Shown here piece after piece: positions 30,876 to 42,727 of a DNA stretch of 64,000 nt. The translations under genes were made by a program, and so were the position numbers. Numbering within the stretch: position 1 is the first letter of the stretch; every line of letters starts with the position of its first letter. Source of the DNA: Zopfochytrium polystomum (lineage: Eukaryota; Chytridiomycota; Chytridiomycetes; Chytridiales; Chytridiaceae); assembly GCA_025765615.1 (NCBI GenBank), contig JAIVFJ010000001.1:434001-498000 (forward strand), read 5' to 3'. The notes under the pieces were generated by a model. That model did not search any database, was not told the origin of the DNA, and saw only the letters and a list, made by a program, of their open reading frames with translations.

Positions 30876-33800
30876 TCACTCGAAGAATCTATCCAGTTTC
30901 TGCTTGAAATCCTCCCCAGCTGCAGGAGAATCAAATTCGAGCTCAAGATACGCCTCTGTGCTTCCAGTGATGTCCGCTTTGCTTCTGACTACAGCAACCG
31001 AACCACGTAGCTCTAGGTGCGAGTGAGCGCCATTACTGGGTTTACCAAGCCGAAATCCTTGGCTACTTTCCAGTCCCTCGAAAACAACCAAATTTTTGTC
31101 GCTGTAGTGCATCGCACCAGCCCGAACGTGCTTCCAGTGAGTCCAGAAACCCTGTTTGTACTGGCGGTATACAAGTCTGCCCTGTAACAGAAAATCATCT
31201 CAGGAGCGCTGCATTGTGAACTACAGTCCAGAAAATTACCAGATCAACGTATTGAGTTCTTGGTATAGGTCGAACATGATGGCCGACAGTGTGATTCTCA
31301 GGTGGAAGCTTTGCGTCTATTGCCGCACCACTGGAAATTCCGAGGAGACCGGTGCTAATCCCGGCAACAGATTGCACTTTCAGTTTCTGGTTGATTCTGT
31401 CTTTTAATTGAACTCGTCCTCGGATATATCCTTGACACTTACCGGGGACATTCGTTCGCGTTGACTGATGATGACTGCGAAAATTTTTGGCCCGACAACG
31501 AGGCCGAGGCAAAGGACACCCAAAATCCACACTACGATGAACCTTGCGACATCGGTCGCTGGGCCAGGGTCCCCACCGGATATGAGAGGCAGTGTCACGA
31601 CGCCCAAAAAGAGGGCGACGAAGCCTGCCGACATTGTTGCGGCGGTGTCGGCAGCGCCATTTGAGAAAGCGCGCTCATGTATCTGAACTTGGCGAGCGAT
31701 ATACAGCATAATTAAAAGAATGAGGCCGTTGTAGGCGTAAAGTATGATGTGGCCCGGGTACATGGATGTTGAGGATTTACACATCCATTTTTCTGAGGTC
31801 GGGTCGATTTGGAATGTGGGTTTTGGATTTTGCGCAACGGTCCATCCTGCCAGAAAAGCCTTCACACAGGCCGCAAGTAAGAAGGTGGCAATACCCGCGC
31901 CGCCATAACTTCTGTGTCCTTACAGCATCTATTCCAGTGATGATAAAAACCGCTCCAAATCCGACAAAGTCGTTCAACAGTTCCTTCCGAATCATAGTGC
32001 CGGCCGTCAGTATTGCAAGCATTCGCGACATCTTGAAAAGCATTGATCCCACGACCAACGCAAAGCCAAGGACTTGTAGCCATAGACGAACTCGGCAAGA
32101 GGTTTGAGTCACATCGCTCACCATGAATGCTGCAGAGACGAATGCCATAATGCAACCGACGCAAATGATATGCGTGAATGTTGTCGACGCTGCTTTGAAG
32201 CTTGGTTGTCTCGCGTAGATAAAATTCAAGGCGATGGAAACGAGACCAAACACGACTCCAACTCCTCCAAGGACCAGGATCAGCAGTCCTTTTCCACTTG
32301 ATGGTGAGTTCACCAACCACTCACGGTAGACTGTTCCGTCGGGTGGTGGTGTTGTCGAACCTATCGTTTCAAAGTTGCGTAGGCAAGCTTTGTTAGATGC
32401 AAACCTCGGCTGCGTCTCTTACCCCCGAAAAATATAAATGGAGTCCCCGTATCCGCCAAAGAGTCATTCGAAACAATCGCGCAAACTAAACTCGACAGAA
32501 ACGAAATTATTTATCAAAACCGGTAGTTAACTATCACAATTACTTCGTGGTTGTCCATTCATTGGATCCGTCAGATTAAATTGCGTCAATAATATGGTGC
32601 TGTATAACGTTTGAATGGTTCTTAGTGCAAGATCGAATTTCGGTGATGCTTACGCCGATAGGTCTCCCGATGTGTCTACTGGGAGCGGAGCTCTAGTTGG
32701 CCCGCTGTAGTCTGCCAAAAGTACAATTGTTGTCATTTGACATGAGCAGCAATGGCATGGCTTTCAATTATGATGAACTTGCTTTGGCTTGTCAAAGAAA
32801 ACAGCTCTGTGGTGAAGTATTGTTGCAGCTTCCCCGAAGCAAGATCGGCCGCAGTTGCCTTTCGCTCCTTCATAACCTTATCGATTCCCATCAGCATCAG
32901 CTTTGCGCAGTCGTAAGCCATTGCCCCAAAATTGCTTGGATATCCTCCCACTGTGATGAACCTTTTTGACTGGTTAGCGCAACAGGGACGAAATGCTTGC
33001 CGAAAGAATATTATACCATGACGGATACAAAGCAGCATCCACCAGGTACTGCTGTATGAACCTCAGCATTAAAGGGTTACTCATGAGTGAGGTGTCGGTG
33101 CTTGTGCCAACTATGCCATCCAGCAAGGCTTCCGCTCCTGGCCCGAAAGCTGAGATGAATAAACCACCGTTTAGATTCAACAGGTCCAAAGGCCGGAAGA
33201 GTAACGAAGTGTGAGGGCAAAACAGTGCTGAAACCTTGACTGAACGTTGCTGCCCTTGGATACGGTGTTTGCAGAAAGGACCAGACAAAGCTTGGTCCAA
33301 CAAGACCCGACTTATTCGCTGCAAAGTATATGTCTCCACTGTCATAGGGAGCGCTGCACGAAATAATGTACCTGATTGGAGATGAATTGTCGCGTGGAGA
33401 TAAGAATCGGCAGAAAGTTTGCAAGCAATAAATACCTCGCATCTGCTCGTTTCAAACTACCGAAGTAGAAGTCGAAGTCTTTTGCCGTTGGGTTAGGCTT
33501 TATTTCAACCCACGCTGCTATGGTGATTCCTCGGGCTTCTAAGTACGATTTGATGGAAACGGCGGCTGCAAGAACATATGAGAATCCGAGCAACGGTTGG
33601 ACGAAATTCGGCGGCGAGACCCGTGCACGGAGCTTACCGAGAGTATACTCAGTTGTATACACAATCGTTAGTCGCTTGACTCCAAATTTGCGGTGCAAGA
33701 GTTCCAACGATGGAGCAAAGGATGCCATGTTTATCGCTGTGCGGAAGAAAGTGGGAAACATGCCCTTGTTGTTGTACATTGGAGACTGGTCCGGATGGAA

Positions 33801-34997
33801 GCAATGGCGATATGGTCGATTTGAAGTGGGGGGTTTTTTTTTTCAGGTTGGAAGTCAAGAAGGTCACTGAAAAGCGGAATTCGCAACATACTCTCTTCAT
33901 ACCGATTGAGTTGGTCCACAAAATGGAAGCTGTAGAAGGAAGTCAATGTGCATTATCAGACTGATTTCCGGTTCACAGGATGAGCTTCTATCGAACCTAC
34001 ATTGAGTTGTCCGGCGACTGACGCGGGGTTTCTGAGAGTTTTTAAAATAAGGGCAAAATTATTCTATAAACTCCCACTTACTGGGTGGTAACATCGGTGA
34101 GAAATCCACTGACACCAACCACTTATTTTCGCGTCGGGTAAGAAAAGTAGAAAAAACGAGTGAGTGATTGTAGTTGTAGAAACAAAATGCGAGTTTCACT
34201 AACCAGAGGGATCGTTGATAACATTTGCGTACATGTTTACGGCGGCATAACCGCCCGAAAAAAATCCGTTTGATGCCATCACGTCGAAACCGTTGATGCG
34301 CTTCAGTCGCACCGTCACATCTGGTAGGACCAACGGATCGGCGTTGATATCTTCGACGGCCATCTTGTGGTTAAGCGCGGCGTCCCCGTTTTCGATTATC
34401 GTGCATTGCAAAGAGTTAGCAGATAATCAGATTAGAATGGACGCAGATCTGATATTTCAACAATTGGCCTCAGTTTTTGTGAAACTTGCTATCGGACGGC
34501 ATGCATCGCGACCTTGTGGGGACAAACCCATTCCCACCTCAACATACTTGAAAGACCTTCAATACCTCACCTGGTACCCCGTGTCCATCACTTGGGCATA
34601 GGCTGCGTGATCGAAGTCGAACCAGGTGGAGAAGGATTAATAGAGTCGATCAGCGCACCATCTCACACTTCCCGAGAAACTCACACGCGTAGGACGAAAA
34701 ATCGGTTGGGCGAAAGTACGCGATTAGGTCGTACGCCTGAATAGCCGCAATCGACACCGTGGCTTTGGTCGCCTTCTTTGGAGGCACGATAAACTGTGGG
34801 TAACCCCACGCGTCCAGCGCGACCGTCGTAGCTGCTTCAGCAGCCGGCAGCGTGTTGTTCGCACCGAGGGCAACAGAAGTGGCGGTTTGCGTGGTGGGCA
34901 GGGCTACGAGGAGAAGAGTTGCGGCGAAGAGCACGCCGAAGACGGTGCACCCGGAAGGTTGGAAAATGCCAGCGTGAGACGTGGAGGAGCGCGTCAT
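30876..34997 (-). CDS. Class C (GABA-B type) G-protein-coupled receptor
   Basis: A multi-exon gene. A signal-peptide-like start (ATG 34,997) and exons to about 33,000 form an extracellular periplasmic-binding/Venus-flytrap ligand domain, with LPFCGPTQ, MFPTFFRTA and GGYPSNFGAMAYDCA visible. Then come DGTVYREWLVNS and seven hydrophobic helices (31,443-32,360) of the 7tm_3 type, and a cytoplasmic tail with YRQYKQGFWTHWKH. Well-supported exons: 34,082-34,121; 33,903-33,960; 33,638-33,785; 33,043-33,149; 32,423-32,490; 31,924-32,360; 31,443-31,859; 31,240-31,386; 30,876-31,181; further junctions include introns at 33,566-33,637, 33,150-33,234, 32,970-33,042, 31,860-31,923. The region 34,200-34,660 does not resolve into clean GT-AG exons, and the junction near 32,715-32,820 is ambiguous. 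The ligand is unknown. Confidence 0.82.
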
Positions 34998-35878
34998 TGG
35001 CGCAGGGTAGCTGTTTCGCGGGTAACGCGCTGATCTCTTTTGCCGCAGGTTTAAAGGACAAATAAAGTTACCGATTTTTGACCGATTTTTATACTACATA
35101 CCATATTTACGCGCTTATGCTCCCATGACTCCTACACGGGTTTTCGCGTTTCTTGCAAATTTTTGAGCGTTTTTTTTTAAATTTATTTCCCCGAGTTTCG
35201 GGAAGCGAAGTAATGATGTCGAAGTTGAAAGGGTTTCGCGTTCTTGCAAATGCCGAGTGTGACGGGCAAACTCATCGGGCGCTAGACGTTGAAATGCAGC
35301 GGGAGCTGTTTCATTCACTTTATGATGGATCGCAAACTTGGCGACGGGCAGATTGATCTTTTCCTTCCCCGCTCGATTTCTCCGATGCAGATTCGTACGG
35401 TGCCTCGCTGACATTCCACCGAAAGCATCAATCGTCGCCACCATCTCGCTCTTCATCTAGTCGCTGTTTCGCTGGATCCTCGACGGCAGTGAAGCGCCTG
35501 AGACCCGCTCTTTATACCTGGGCCTTCCACCACCGAGAGGCGAGTGTCGTCGCTAGGAAGTACCTGTGGGCAAAGGGCCGTTCCCTCGCGGTGGTGTTCT
35601 GCGATCACGTCGTCACTTTAAGGGCGAGAAGCAAACAACCAATGCCATGGCGACAGTGCCACGAGCAACCAGCAAAGTACAAAGAACTTCGGAACCACCC
35701 AATCGGTGATTATATTTCGTTATGCAATGTTTCTAGCAATGCAAAATTTCAAAGAACGCAAGGAATAGTACGAGGAATGAACGAGCGCAGTGATTTATAG
35801 AATAAAAAAGCTCAACGGAAAACATGCGGTTCTTGCCCGTAAAGGGCATTTCTTTTCGATATCCGGCCAACTTACGCT
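34998..35878. other. Intergenic region upstream of the GPCR gene
   Basis: A - strand frame of 113 codons (35,115-35,456) exists but shows no recognisable motif and is Arg/Ala-rich; I do not call it a gene. Otherwise this is the promoter side of the GPCR gene and the 3' side of the gene ending at 35,879. Confidence 0.4.
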
Positions 35879-38077
35879 CTACGAAGGCGTGGACTCTCCG
35901 TCCACGTGCGCCACCGGCCTGTCACGCTTTTTCTTCGAACTACTTGACTTCTTCTTCTTTGTGGTGGCCGCCTTTTCACTCTTGCTCCGATCCTTTTGCA
36001 GCGACGCCAGCTGCTGTTGCTGCTGCGCAGAGACCGCTGCCAGCCATGCCTGCTGCTGTTGCTGCTGGACGACGCCCGACGCCGCCAGCTGCGCAAAGTA
36101 GCCGGTCATAAACTGTCTCTGCTGTTCCGGGGTCATACTTGAGAATGCGGCTGCGGCCGCCGCTGCTGCAGCAGCCGCTGCTACTGCGGGCGGTGCGTCC
36201 GCTCCCGACGCGGAGAGAGGGCTGCCGACACTGTGGGACTTCGCCATGACAGGAGGAACAATGCCGGGGAACAAGGGCGGCGAAGAAAAGTTGCTGCCTC
36301 CGCTTTCAATGGCGGAAGACGCGTAGGTGGATGACGGTGGCGAGGCCGAATTCAGTGCCGGAGAGCCAGTTTGGTGTGGCCGAGAGGACAGGGAGGCGGA
36401 AGACGCAGACGGTTTGACCCCACCTTGGGTCTTTGGGGCCCCACCCCGCTTAGGTGAATTTCTGGACGAAAGTGACGACATTGAGCCGCTGCGGTGGAGA
36501 CCAAGGAGGACAGACGTTGGACTAGGCTGACTCTGGACGGCTGGTGTTAGGCTTTGGGCGAGAGGCGCTTCCTCATCTACTGGCGGGCGTCGATGCTGGT
36601 GATGAAGGTTCTGGTGGCTGGATGATTGATGCAACTGGGATGATTGGTGCAAATGCCCCGATTGGTTCGACGCGTGGTATCCACTCGGCCCTGGTCGGTA
36701 CAGATCTGAATGGCTGCTGACTTGCCGAAGATCCAAATGGTGCCGAGGATGCTGGATGCCACCCGCCATCCTTTCTTGATGCTGTTGTTTCGACACTTCC
36801 AGCGCGCGAAGGCCAATGGCTCGCTTGTCGTCATCATCCTCAACGTCACGATCTGACAGCGAATCGCCCGACGAAGACTCTGTGGAGTCGCTTTCATCGT
36901 CTTTCGTCTTCCTGCCATTCCTCTTGCGTCCTGACGAGCGTTGGGATCTCCCTGCTCGATCGACAGAGGCGCTTCGTGCATGACTTTCATGGCGATTCGA
37001 GCTGCGCGCTCTTGGTTCCGCGCGGGATGAGCTTCGCACTTTTGATTTCATCTCTTCGCGCATAATCGCTTTTCGAGCCTCTAGTAATTTCTTCTTCTCC
37101 GCTTCCTCTTCGGCCATCTTGATTCGGCGAGCATACTCGGAATTTTCCTCCTCATCCTTTTGCATGGCCACTTTCTGAGCTCGATTAAATTTCGGCGGGG
37201 GTGCCGGGGTTGGAAGGTGGTTTTTCGGAGGCACGTCGCTTGTTGTCCGCCATGGGGACGAAGGAGCTGGCGTTGAAGCTGTTGGTCGACTGGGCTGGGA
37301 CGGTGAAGATTTATTCAATAAGCGTCGTACTTCCATTGGCGAAATGGTGCCCGGATCTCCTCCAGAGGACGAGGTCGTTGAATTGGACCACAGGGCACCC
37401 AAAGAGAAAGATTCTGTCAAGTCGCTAGACTTTGCGGGCTCTGCCGCTGGAAGGTGGAACACCTTGGCAGTGGACCCTGATGGTGCGATTGATCAGATGA
37501 CGACAACTGCTCAAGGCACACCATTTCCTCTCGAACACTAACCATTCATTCCTGGCGACCCAGATCCCAGGTGTGTGTTAGTGCTACGTCCACTATCCGG
37601 GGAAAGCAGGGACTGTAAACGAGCTGGCGCAGGGGTCGAGGAGGTCATCAGGTCGAAGGAACCCAGGATGTCGTCAAGAAGTGAGCTAGGCGGTGTCGAG
37701 TCCGTTGGAAGGCCCAGAAAGAGATCTGAAGAGTCCAGAAGCGGGGAAGAGAGAGGATCGCGCGACGCGGGGGATGTAGGACTGACTCCAGATGGTCTGG
37801 ATGCGCTGCCAACCACCGGCGCCGACGCCGGCGCCGACAGAAACGGCGATCGCGCCGAGGGCGAGTTGTTAGCCGGACGGGCAGTGGAGATCTGGCCGGG
37901 TATCGGACCGCGAGAGGGCTGAGAGGGAGTAGCCGCCTGATGAGACGAGCGGGAGAAGAACGAGGAGCTTCCAGCAGCACTTCCGCCGCCGCCGCCATTC
38001 CTGGTTGCCGACGGCGAGGAGGACGAGGACGACGAGTCGCTGCGTGACGAGCGGCCGCCAAAAAGACGGAACGCCAT
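35879..38077 (-). CDS. Large disordered protein with coiled coil, poly-Ala and poly-Gln
   Basis: Two exons (37,543-38,077 and 35,879-37,476) with a 66-nt GT-AG intron give about 710 residues. ATG at 38,077 opens MAFRLFGGRSSRSD, then Ser, Gly and Pro-rich sequence. A charged helical segment (NRAQKVAMQKDEEENSEYARR through AEKKKLLEARKAIMREEM) is likely a coiled coil. After it come Arg/Ser-rich and acidic stretches, a His/Gln/Ser-rich part, an Ala run of 13 or so, FSSMTPEQQRQFMTGYFAQL, two Gln runs, and a basic tail with KKKKSSSSKKKRDRP that resembles a nuclear targeting signal. I recognise no catalytic domain. A nuclear or scaffold role is only a guess from composition. Confidence 0.75.
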
Positions 38078-38388
38078 TTTTACCGGATTTCTTCTTTTTT
38101 TTTTTCTTTTTCGCTTTTTCATTCTTTCGTTGTTGTTTTCGTTTTGCTTGGTGGCTTCGTAAAATTCTTTGATTTGATTGACTCGTGATTGGTGCCTTGA
38201 AACCCTTTCTCTGGTTTTTTTTTTTTTTTTTTTTTTTTCCCCCCCTTTCTTTTCTTCGGTTTTTTGCATCTCCGCTTTCCAAATTTGTTGCTGCTTGTTG
38301 TTGCAATTGGGAGACAGACAGAGCAAGCGAGCGGGCGGAGAAGACACAACAACACAAATCACAAGCAACCGTTTTGCGAATAGGGCCA
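38078..38388. other. Short intergenic region with poly-T runs
   Basis: It lies between the 3' end of RRP7 and the start of the disordered-protein gene, both on the - strand. It contains T runs at 38,094-38,106 and 38,215-38,238 followed by C and T tracts. On the - strand these are poly-A/G runs in the 5' untranslated or promoter region of the downstream gene. Confidence 0.5.
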
Positions 38389-39620
38389 TCAGAAGGGTCG
38401 AAACTTGCGGCGCTCCTTGAGGGCTTCGATGCGCTTCTTGTCCTCTTCAAACTTGACGCGCAGCTCGGCAAGCTCTGCCGTGTGTGTGAGTGTTTGTTGA
38501 CAAAAGGCAAATTGGAACAACAACAAGAATTAGCATTGTGTCACAAGCGCATCAATCAGTTTTGACCATAGAAACAGGGGGGCACAACACAAACGCACGA
38601 TTCCGCTTGGACTCCCGCATTTGGAACCGGTAAAAGTCAACGACCTGCAAGGACTTCTTTTTGTTGTATTTGCGGTTCGGTATCGCGTTTTTCCCTTGGT
38701 TGTCCTTGGCGAGTCGCCTGCGGTACAGTGAGCGCGTCACCGTGACGAATCCGTCCTCGTCGGGCTCCTTTCGCTTAGCGATCAGCTCCTGTCGCCTGGC
38801 TTGCTCCATCTCGTCAAACTTTTGAATGTAGACGTTGGCGCTTTTCTGCAGCTGTGAAATAGGGGGCCGGTGGTGTGATTCCTCCTCCATCCATTCTGTC
38901 ATGAAAGAATGACAGGTGAGCTTTCCCAAGGGCCAGTCAACCCCGAAGAGATGACTTACTCGCCAGCCCGTACTTCCTCGTTCCAACAATAAGGCCCGCC
39001 TTCTTTGCCGCCTCGTCATGGTCGGACCATGTTCTCCGTCGTATCCGCATTTGGTTCGCTCGCTCGCAACCATCTTCGCTCTTGAACACAACATAGCCCG
39101 AACGGCTCTTGGTCTGGGAGTCGCTGTCCGCCGAAATCAAAATTCGGTTCATCAACCCGCTCACGTCGGAACAAAGGTCATCCCCCGCATCCGATATCTG
39201 CAAAATAACCTGCTCGATCTCTCCGCAACGCCTGAAAAGGCGCCCCAGGTGCGCCTCGGTGACGTCGAGTGGTAGGTTGCACAGAAACAGAGTGCGCCCT
39301 TCCGGCTTATTGCTCGTACTCGAGACGGTCAGGTTTTGGTGAACTCGGAAGAAAATTTGGTGTGAAAGCTGTCGCCGCTCGATCATGGCTTCGGTCGAGT
39401 TGGCAGTGAAGTGGGTAGTGATAGGGAAAAACGACGCGCCGCGATCGCCCTCTCCTGCGGAAGACTGTTGTGGCTTGAAGATGGTGACGGGCGGCATTGC
39501 GACTTCCACCATGTGGAATCCGTTCACGACAGGCAACGGCCCCTGCTCTTCAACATCTTTGACCTTCGTGGGTTGACGTTTTGCCTGCTTTCGGCCAGCT
39601 CGACCAGCTGAATTCCCCAT
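38389..39620 (-). CDS. RRP7: Ribosomal RNA-processing protein 7 (Rrp7)
   Basis: Three exons (38,960-39,620; 38,599-38,895; 38,389-38,474), phases consistent, give 347 residues. Rrp7 belongs to the UTP-C part of the small-subunit processome and acts in the nucleolus in 18S rRNA maturation. An RRM-like domain starts RTLFLCNLPLDVTEAHLGRLF and includes GYVVFKS. After the first intron comes the linker WMEEESHH...YIQKFDEMEQARR. The signature C-terminus follows: DEDGFVTVTR, FYRFQMRESKRN, and in the last small exon LAELRVKFEEDKKRIEALK with a final RKFRPF, as in known Rrp7 proteins. Introns are 64 and 124 nt. ATG at 39,620 is chosen because the longer frame has no upstream ATG. Confidence 0.93.
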
Positions 39621-40228
39621 GCGTTGCCTAGTTCTTGTCGAGTGCCCCAAAAGAGAAGCCACTGACAAGTCAACGAAAAAAAGAAAGAAAGGTCCCTGTG
39701 CCCGTCAATAAGAATAAGCAAGCAAGTAGAAAAAGTTGATGCAGACACGACTTGTCAGCCTCCTTCCATCCGCCGGTCTGGGATCCGAATTTCAGCACCA
39801 ACACTGGGAAACTCGGAGGACTTGAACTCTTCAACATGAAGGCAAAACTTGTTGTTTTGAGCCCCACTGCCTTTAAACAGCCGCTTGCGTTGCCAGATTT
39901 GCAAGAAGGCTCATGGATCGGGTCCCAGTTCTGCTCCTGCTTTAGCCAGGGCTCAGAATTGTCAGAAACAGAATTGTCTTAATCCATTTATTGATATTCT
40001 GGTCCACTATCCACCTATTCAGTGTCGCTCTCATTCTGGGTCTTCCAGCTGGCACTGCTGAATCTTTTGTTCCCATTATCCAGCTTCCTATCAGGGAAAC
40101 AAAGGCAATGTTAGAAATATGCAGATGAAACTGTGCACAAACTGCTGTTTCTGACCCTGCTGAAGGATAATAATGTGAGGACGACAGGCTGTTGAGCCTG
40201 CGACCTCAAATAAAAAGAGTATACCTAA
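39621..40228. other. Intergenic region, host to retrotransposon boundary
   Basis: The first 150 bp are the promoter side of RRP7. The rest has no coding frame with a recognisable domain. At 40,229 the sequence enters a truncated family-A retrotransposon. Confidence 0.45.
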
Positions 40229-40730
40229 GAGCATGCAGTGTGCCATGTCTTTGAGAGTGTTGACCTGACGTTCTACCAGCCCATTGAATTCCTTGGTGAA
40301 TGCAGGACTAGGTTCCAAAACAATAGGAGGATGCCGAGTATTGGCCCAAGTTTTGAATTCTCCATCTTTGAAGATTTCCCCCCCTGTCACAGCGCACAGA
40401 TGTGATATGTTTGCCATGTTGTTGTTCAAACCTTTCGATCGTAGACTGGAATCTTGTGGGCGTGTCGGACAAAGAGTTGAGGAACTCAATGTCAAGCCAA
40501 CAGGTTGACTCTTCCACAACCAGTTGCCAATGTTTTTCACCATGGTGTCCACGTGCGGGCAGTGGGACAGCATCAGTGTGTAAATGACCAAGCAGTGTGG
40601 TGTTTGGTCCGGAAGTGGGGTGGATAGGCGAAGCTTTCAATTTCCCAACATCACATGTCACGCAGGGAATGTCATGAATGAGGAAAAATGAATGACCAAC
40701 TTTATTCAGATTTGACCAAGTACGCTTCAA
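40229..40730 (-). pseudogene. Family-A integrase fragment
   Basis: The N-terminal and catalytic part of integrase: MKRTWSNLN..., HTD, CDRGG and GLVERQ are visible. A 1-2 bp difference near 40,380 (GGGGGGAAAT) shifts the frame, so the sequence reads in two overlapping frames. The element is truncated just after the CMLL codons, where unrelated sequence begins. Confidence 0.8.
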
Positions 40731-41479
40731 AGAAGATAAAGACAGGTGACCAAATTTCTTGTGAAGAGCTCGGACTGCTTCTGTTCTGAGGGTTTGGTAA
40801 AGGGTCTGGGTCAGTTTGACTTAAAGTTGGGGTTGCAGTTTGCAAAGGAGCAGTTTGCTGTTGCGACTCACCTGGGGCGTCCCCCGAAGGAGTCGGCGCG
40901 TCCCTTCCAAGTTCTGCCCTGTCGAGACCAGTATGTCCCGTCAGAAGAGAAGGGTCCACAGCATAGACATTCCCTGTGTCCCCTATGAGCAATGGAAAAG
41001 TCTGAACCATGTACTCGAGGATGCAATAGGGCTGTGTCTGCTGAGAAAGTCACGTTGTGACCTGTCTGCCGCACGATTTGCTGAACCGAGAGTAGGGTGT
41101 CTGAGAACTCTGGCACATAGAGTGAGTTCCTCATGACGAGAGCTCTTCCGTTAACGAACAGGGTAAAGTCGCCCACTCCAGTGGCAGTTGCAAAGCCGTC
41201 AGCTGTTTTGATCTGCTGGGAGGTGGGCCGCAAGTTTGTGAAGTGCTCTTCACAAGGCGACATTGTCCTGGAAGCCCCAGAGTCAAGGATGACCTGGTGT
41301 GGGTTGCCGCCAGCAAGTCTTGCCATCAGCGCAGTCTCGTAGATGCGGCGGTAGGTAACGTTGCGGTAGAGGAAACGCCCAGATTCGTACATCACTTTGT
41401 AGCCGACGTTTGAGACAATGTTGTCAGTGATCCAGTCTGGATCCATTCTGCCGTCAAGAAGTGTAACTGTGAGTTCCAC
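40731..41479 (-). pseudogene. Family-A protease region
   Basis: The frame 40,868-41,479 contains LDSGASRTMSP, the intact aspartic-protease motif, and the NSLYVPEFSDTLLSVQQI block. A frame change near 40,990 separates it from the Pro/Gln-rich spacer (to 40,731) leading to integrase. A TAG at the gag-protease border (near 41,489) replaces a Glu codon of the main copy. Confidence 0.8.
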
Positions 41480-41488
41480 TTCAAATTC

Positions 41489-42727
41489 CTACTCCACCTC
41501 AACGGCCTGGCATGGTCCAATTTCAAACTCCCGTGCCGCAAGTGCCCTTTCTACTGAAAGGAAGTCGTCTAGAGCTGAAGTGTCTGCAAGGCGCGCAGCA
41601 CCCTCAGTACTGAACTCCAACATTTCAACGTCTTCTGCTTCAGGAGGTGGTGGTGGAGTATCCATCCTGTAGCATTTGTGGGGAGGAGAGTCCTCAGAGG
41701 CTGCGCAAGAGGCTTGGTGGTGTTCTTTAGCGGCCACCTCACATGCAATCTTGGCAGTCTCAGTAGCTTTCTTGGAATCAGCTGGTGTGGCCTTGGCTTC
41801 TTTGGCATGTGCAGGCTGCTTGCCCTTGGCCTTCTTTGCAGGGCGAGCTGGCTCTGACTTCCCGTGAGGGAACTTGAGGCATTCCTCGCAAGAGTGCGAG
41901 ACCCAGATTCCATGAAGGTCACAAGTAGGCTTGCCGTTGAGTGCCTCACCAATCTTGCGCTTCTTGGTTGCCACTGAGGTCTTTGCTGAAGCAGCTGTTT
42001 CCACCTCAGAAGTGCCATGGTGAGCAGAGTGTCTGCTATTCTTCTCTTTGCTTTGCTGGTACAGCGTGTGGCAGTTTGTCAACTCCTTGACGAGATCGCT
42101 GGTGTTGGCGTAGCCTGACAGCCCCTTGAGAAGATTTTGACGAACGCCAGAGAAGATTTCATGTCCAGGCAGTGTTTCCCTTGCTTTGTGGATGATGGCA
42201 GAACGCAGGATGTTTGTCACACCCCTGCAAGTGGTGGCAGTACATTTGAAATGCTTCGGCCAATCCGTGACCAGTGTGGTCAGAGTGGTGTACCACTCCT
42301 GGACTGCCGGACCAGAGTCTCTGGGTTTTGCCAAACGACTGTAAGTCGCAAGCCACTTGTCCTGCTGTGAACCAGTGTAGTCCTGCAGGGCGTACTTGTC
42401 ATTGAGCCACTTGTACCGATCAGCACAGTTGGTGATGTTTGCCGCATTCATGGAGCGCACATCCTCAATGCGCTAGCAGGAGTCGAGGGTAGCAACCGCC
42501 TTGTCGTGTTGGGCCTCAAGCTCCCTGTAGGTCTTGTGTTCTTGGCGTATACCAGTGTGGTACTTGTCAAGGGCAGCGTGGTGCAGACGGTACATCTCAC
42601 TGTACGCAGCCTTGGCCTCCGCCATTGCAGAGGATTCAGGGGGAGAACCAATGCTGGGAGGAGCAGCGCCAATGCCGACCTTGGTGCAGTGCTCGTTGAA
42701 TGTACCGAAGTAATCAGGCTTGAGAGG
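41489..42727 (-). pseudogene. Family-A gag, uninterrupted but 5'-truncated
   Basis: A 324-codon frame (41,489-42,460) covers the C-terminal two thirds of Gag with the Cys/His cluster CDLHGIW...HSCEEC and the proline run. The N-terminal part continues to 42,727 in the same frame after a stop codon near 42,472 (TAG where the main copy has TCG). The first 40 or so residues are deleted. This copy is the reference showing that the main copy's gag was split by a solo LTR. Confidence 0.82.

Noticed and set aside
35115..35456. 113-codon - strand frame upstream of the GPCR
   Set aside because: No motif, no splice partners and no codon bias; most likely chance in a GC-moderate spacer.
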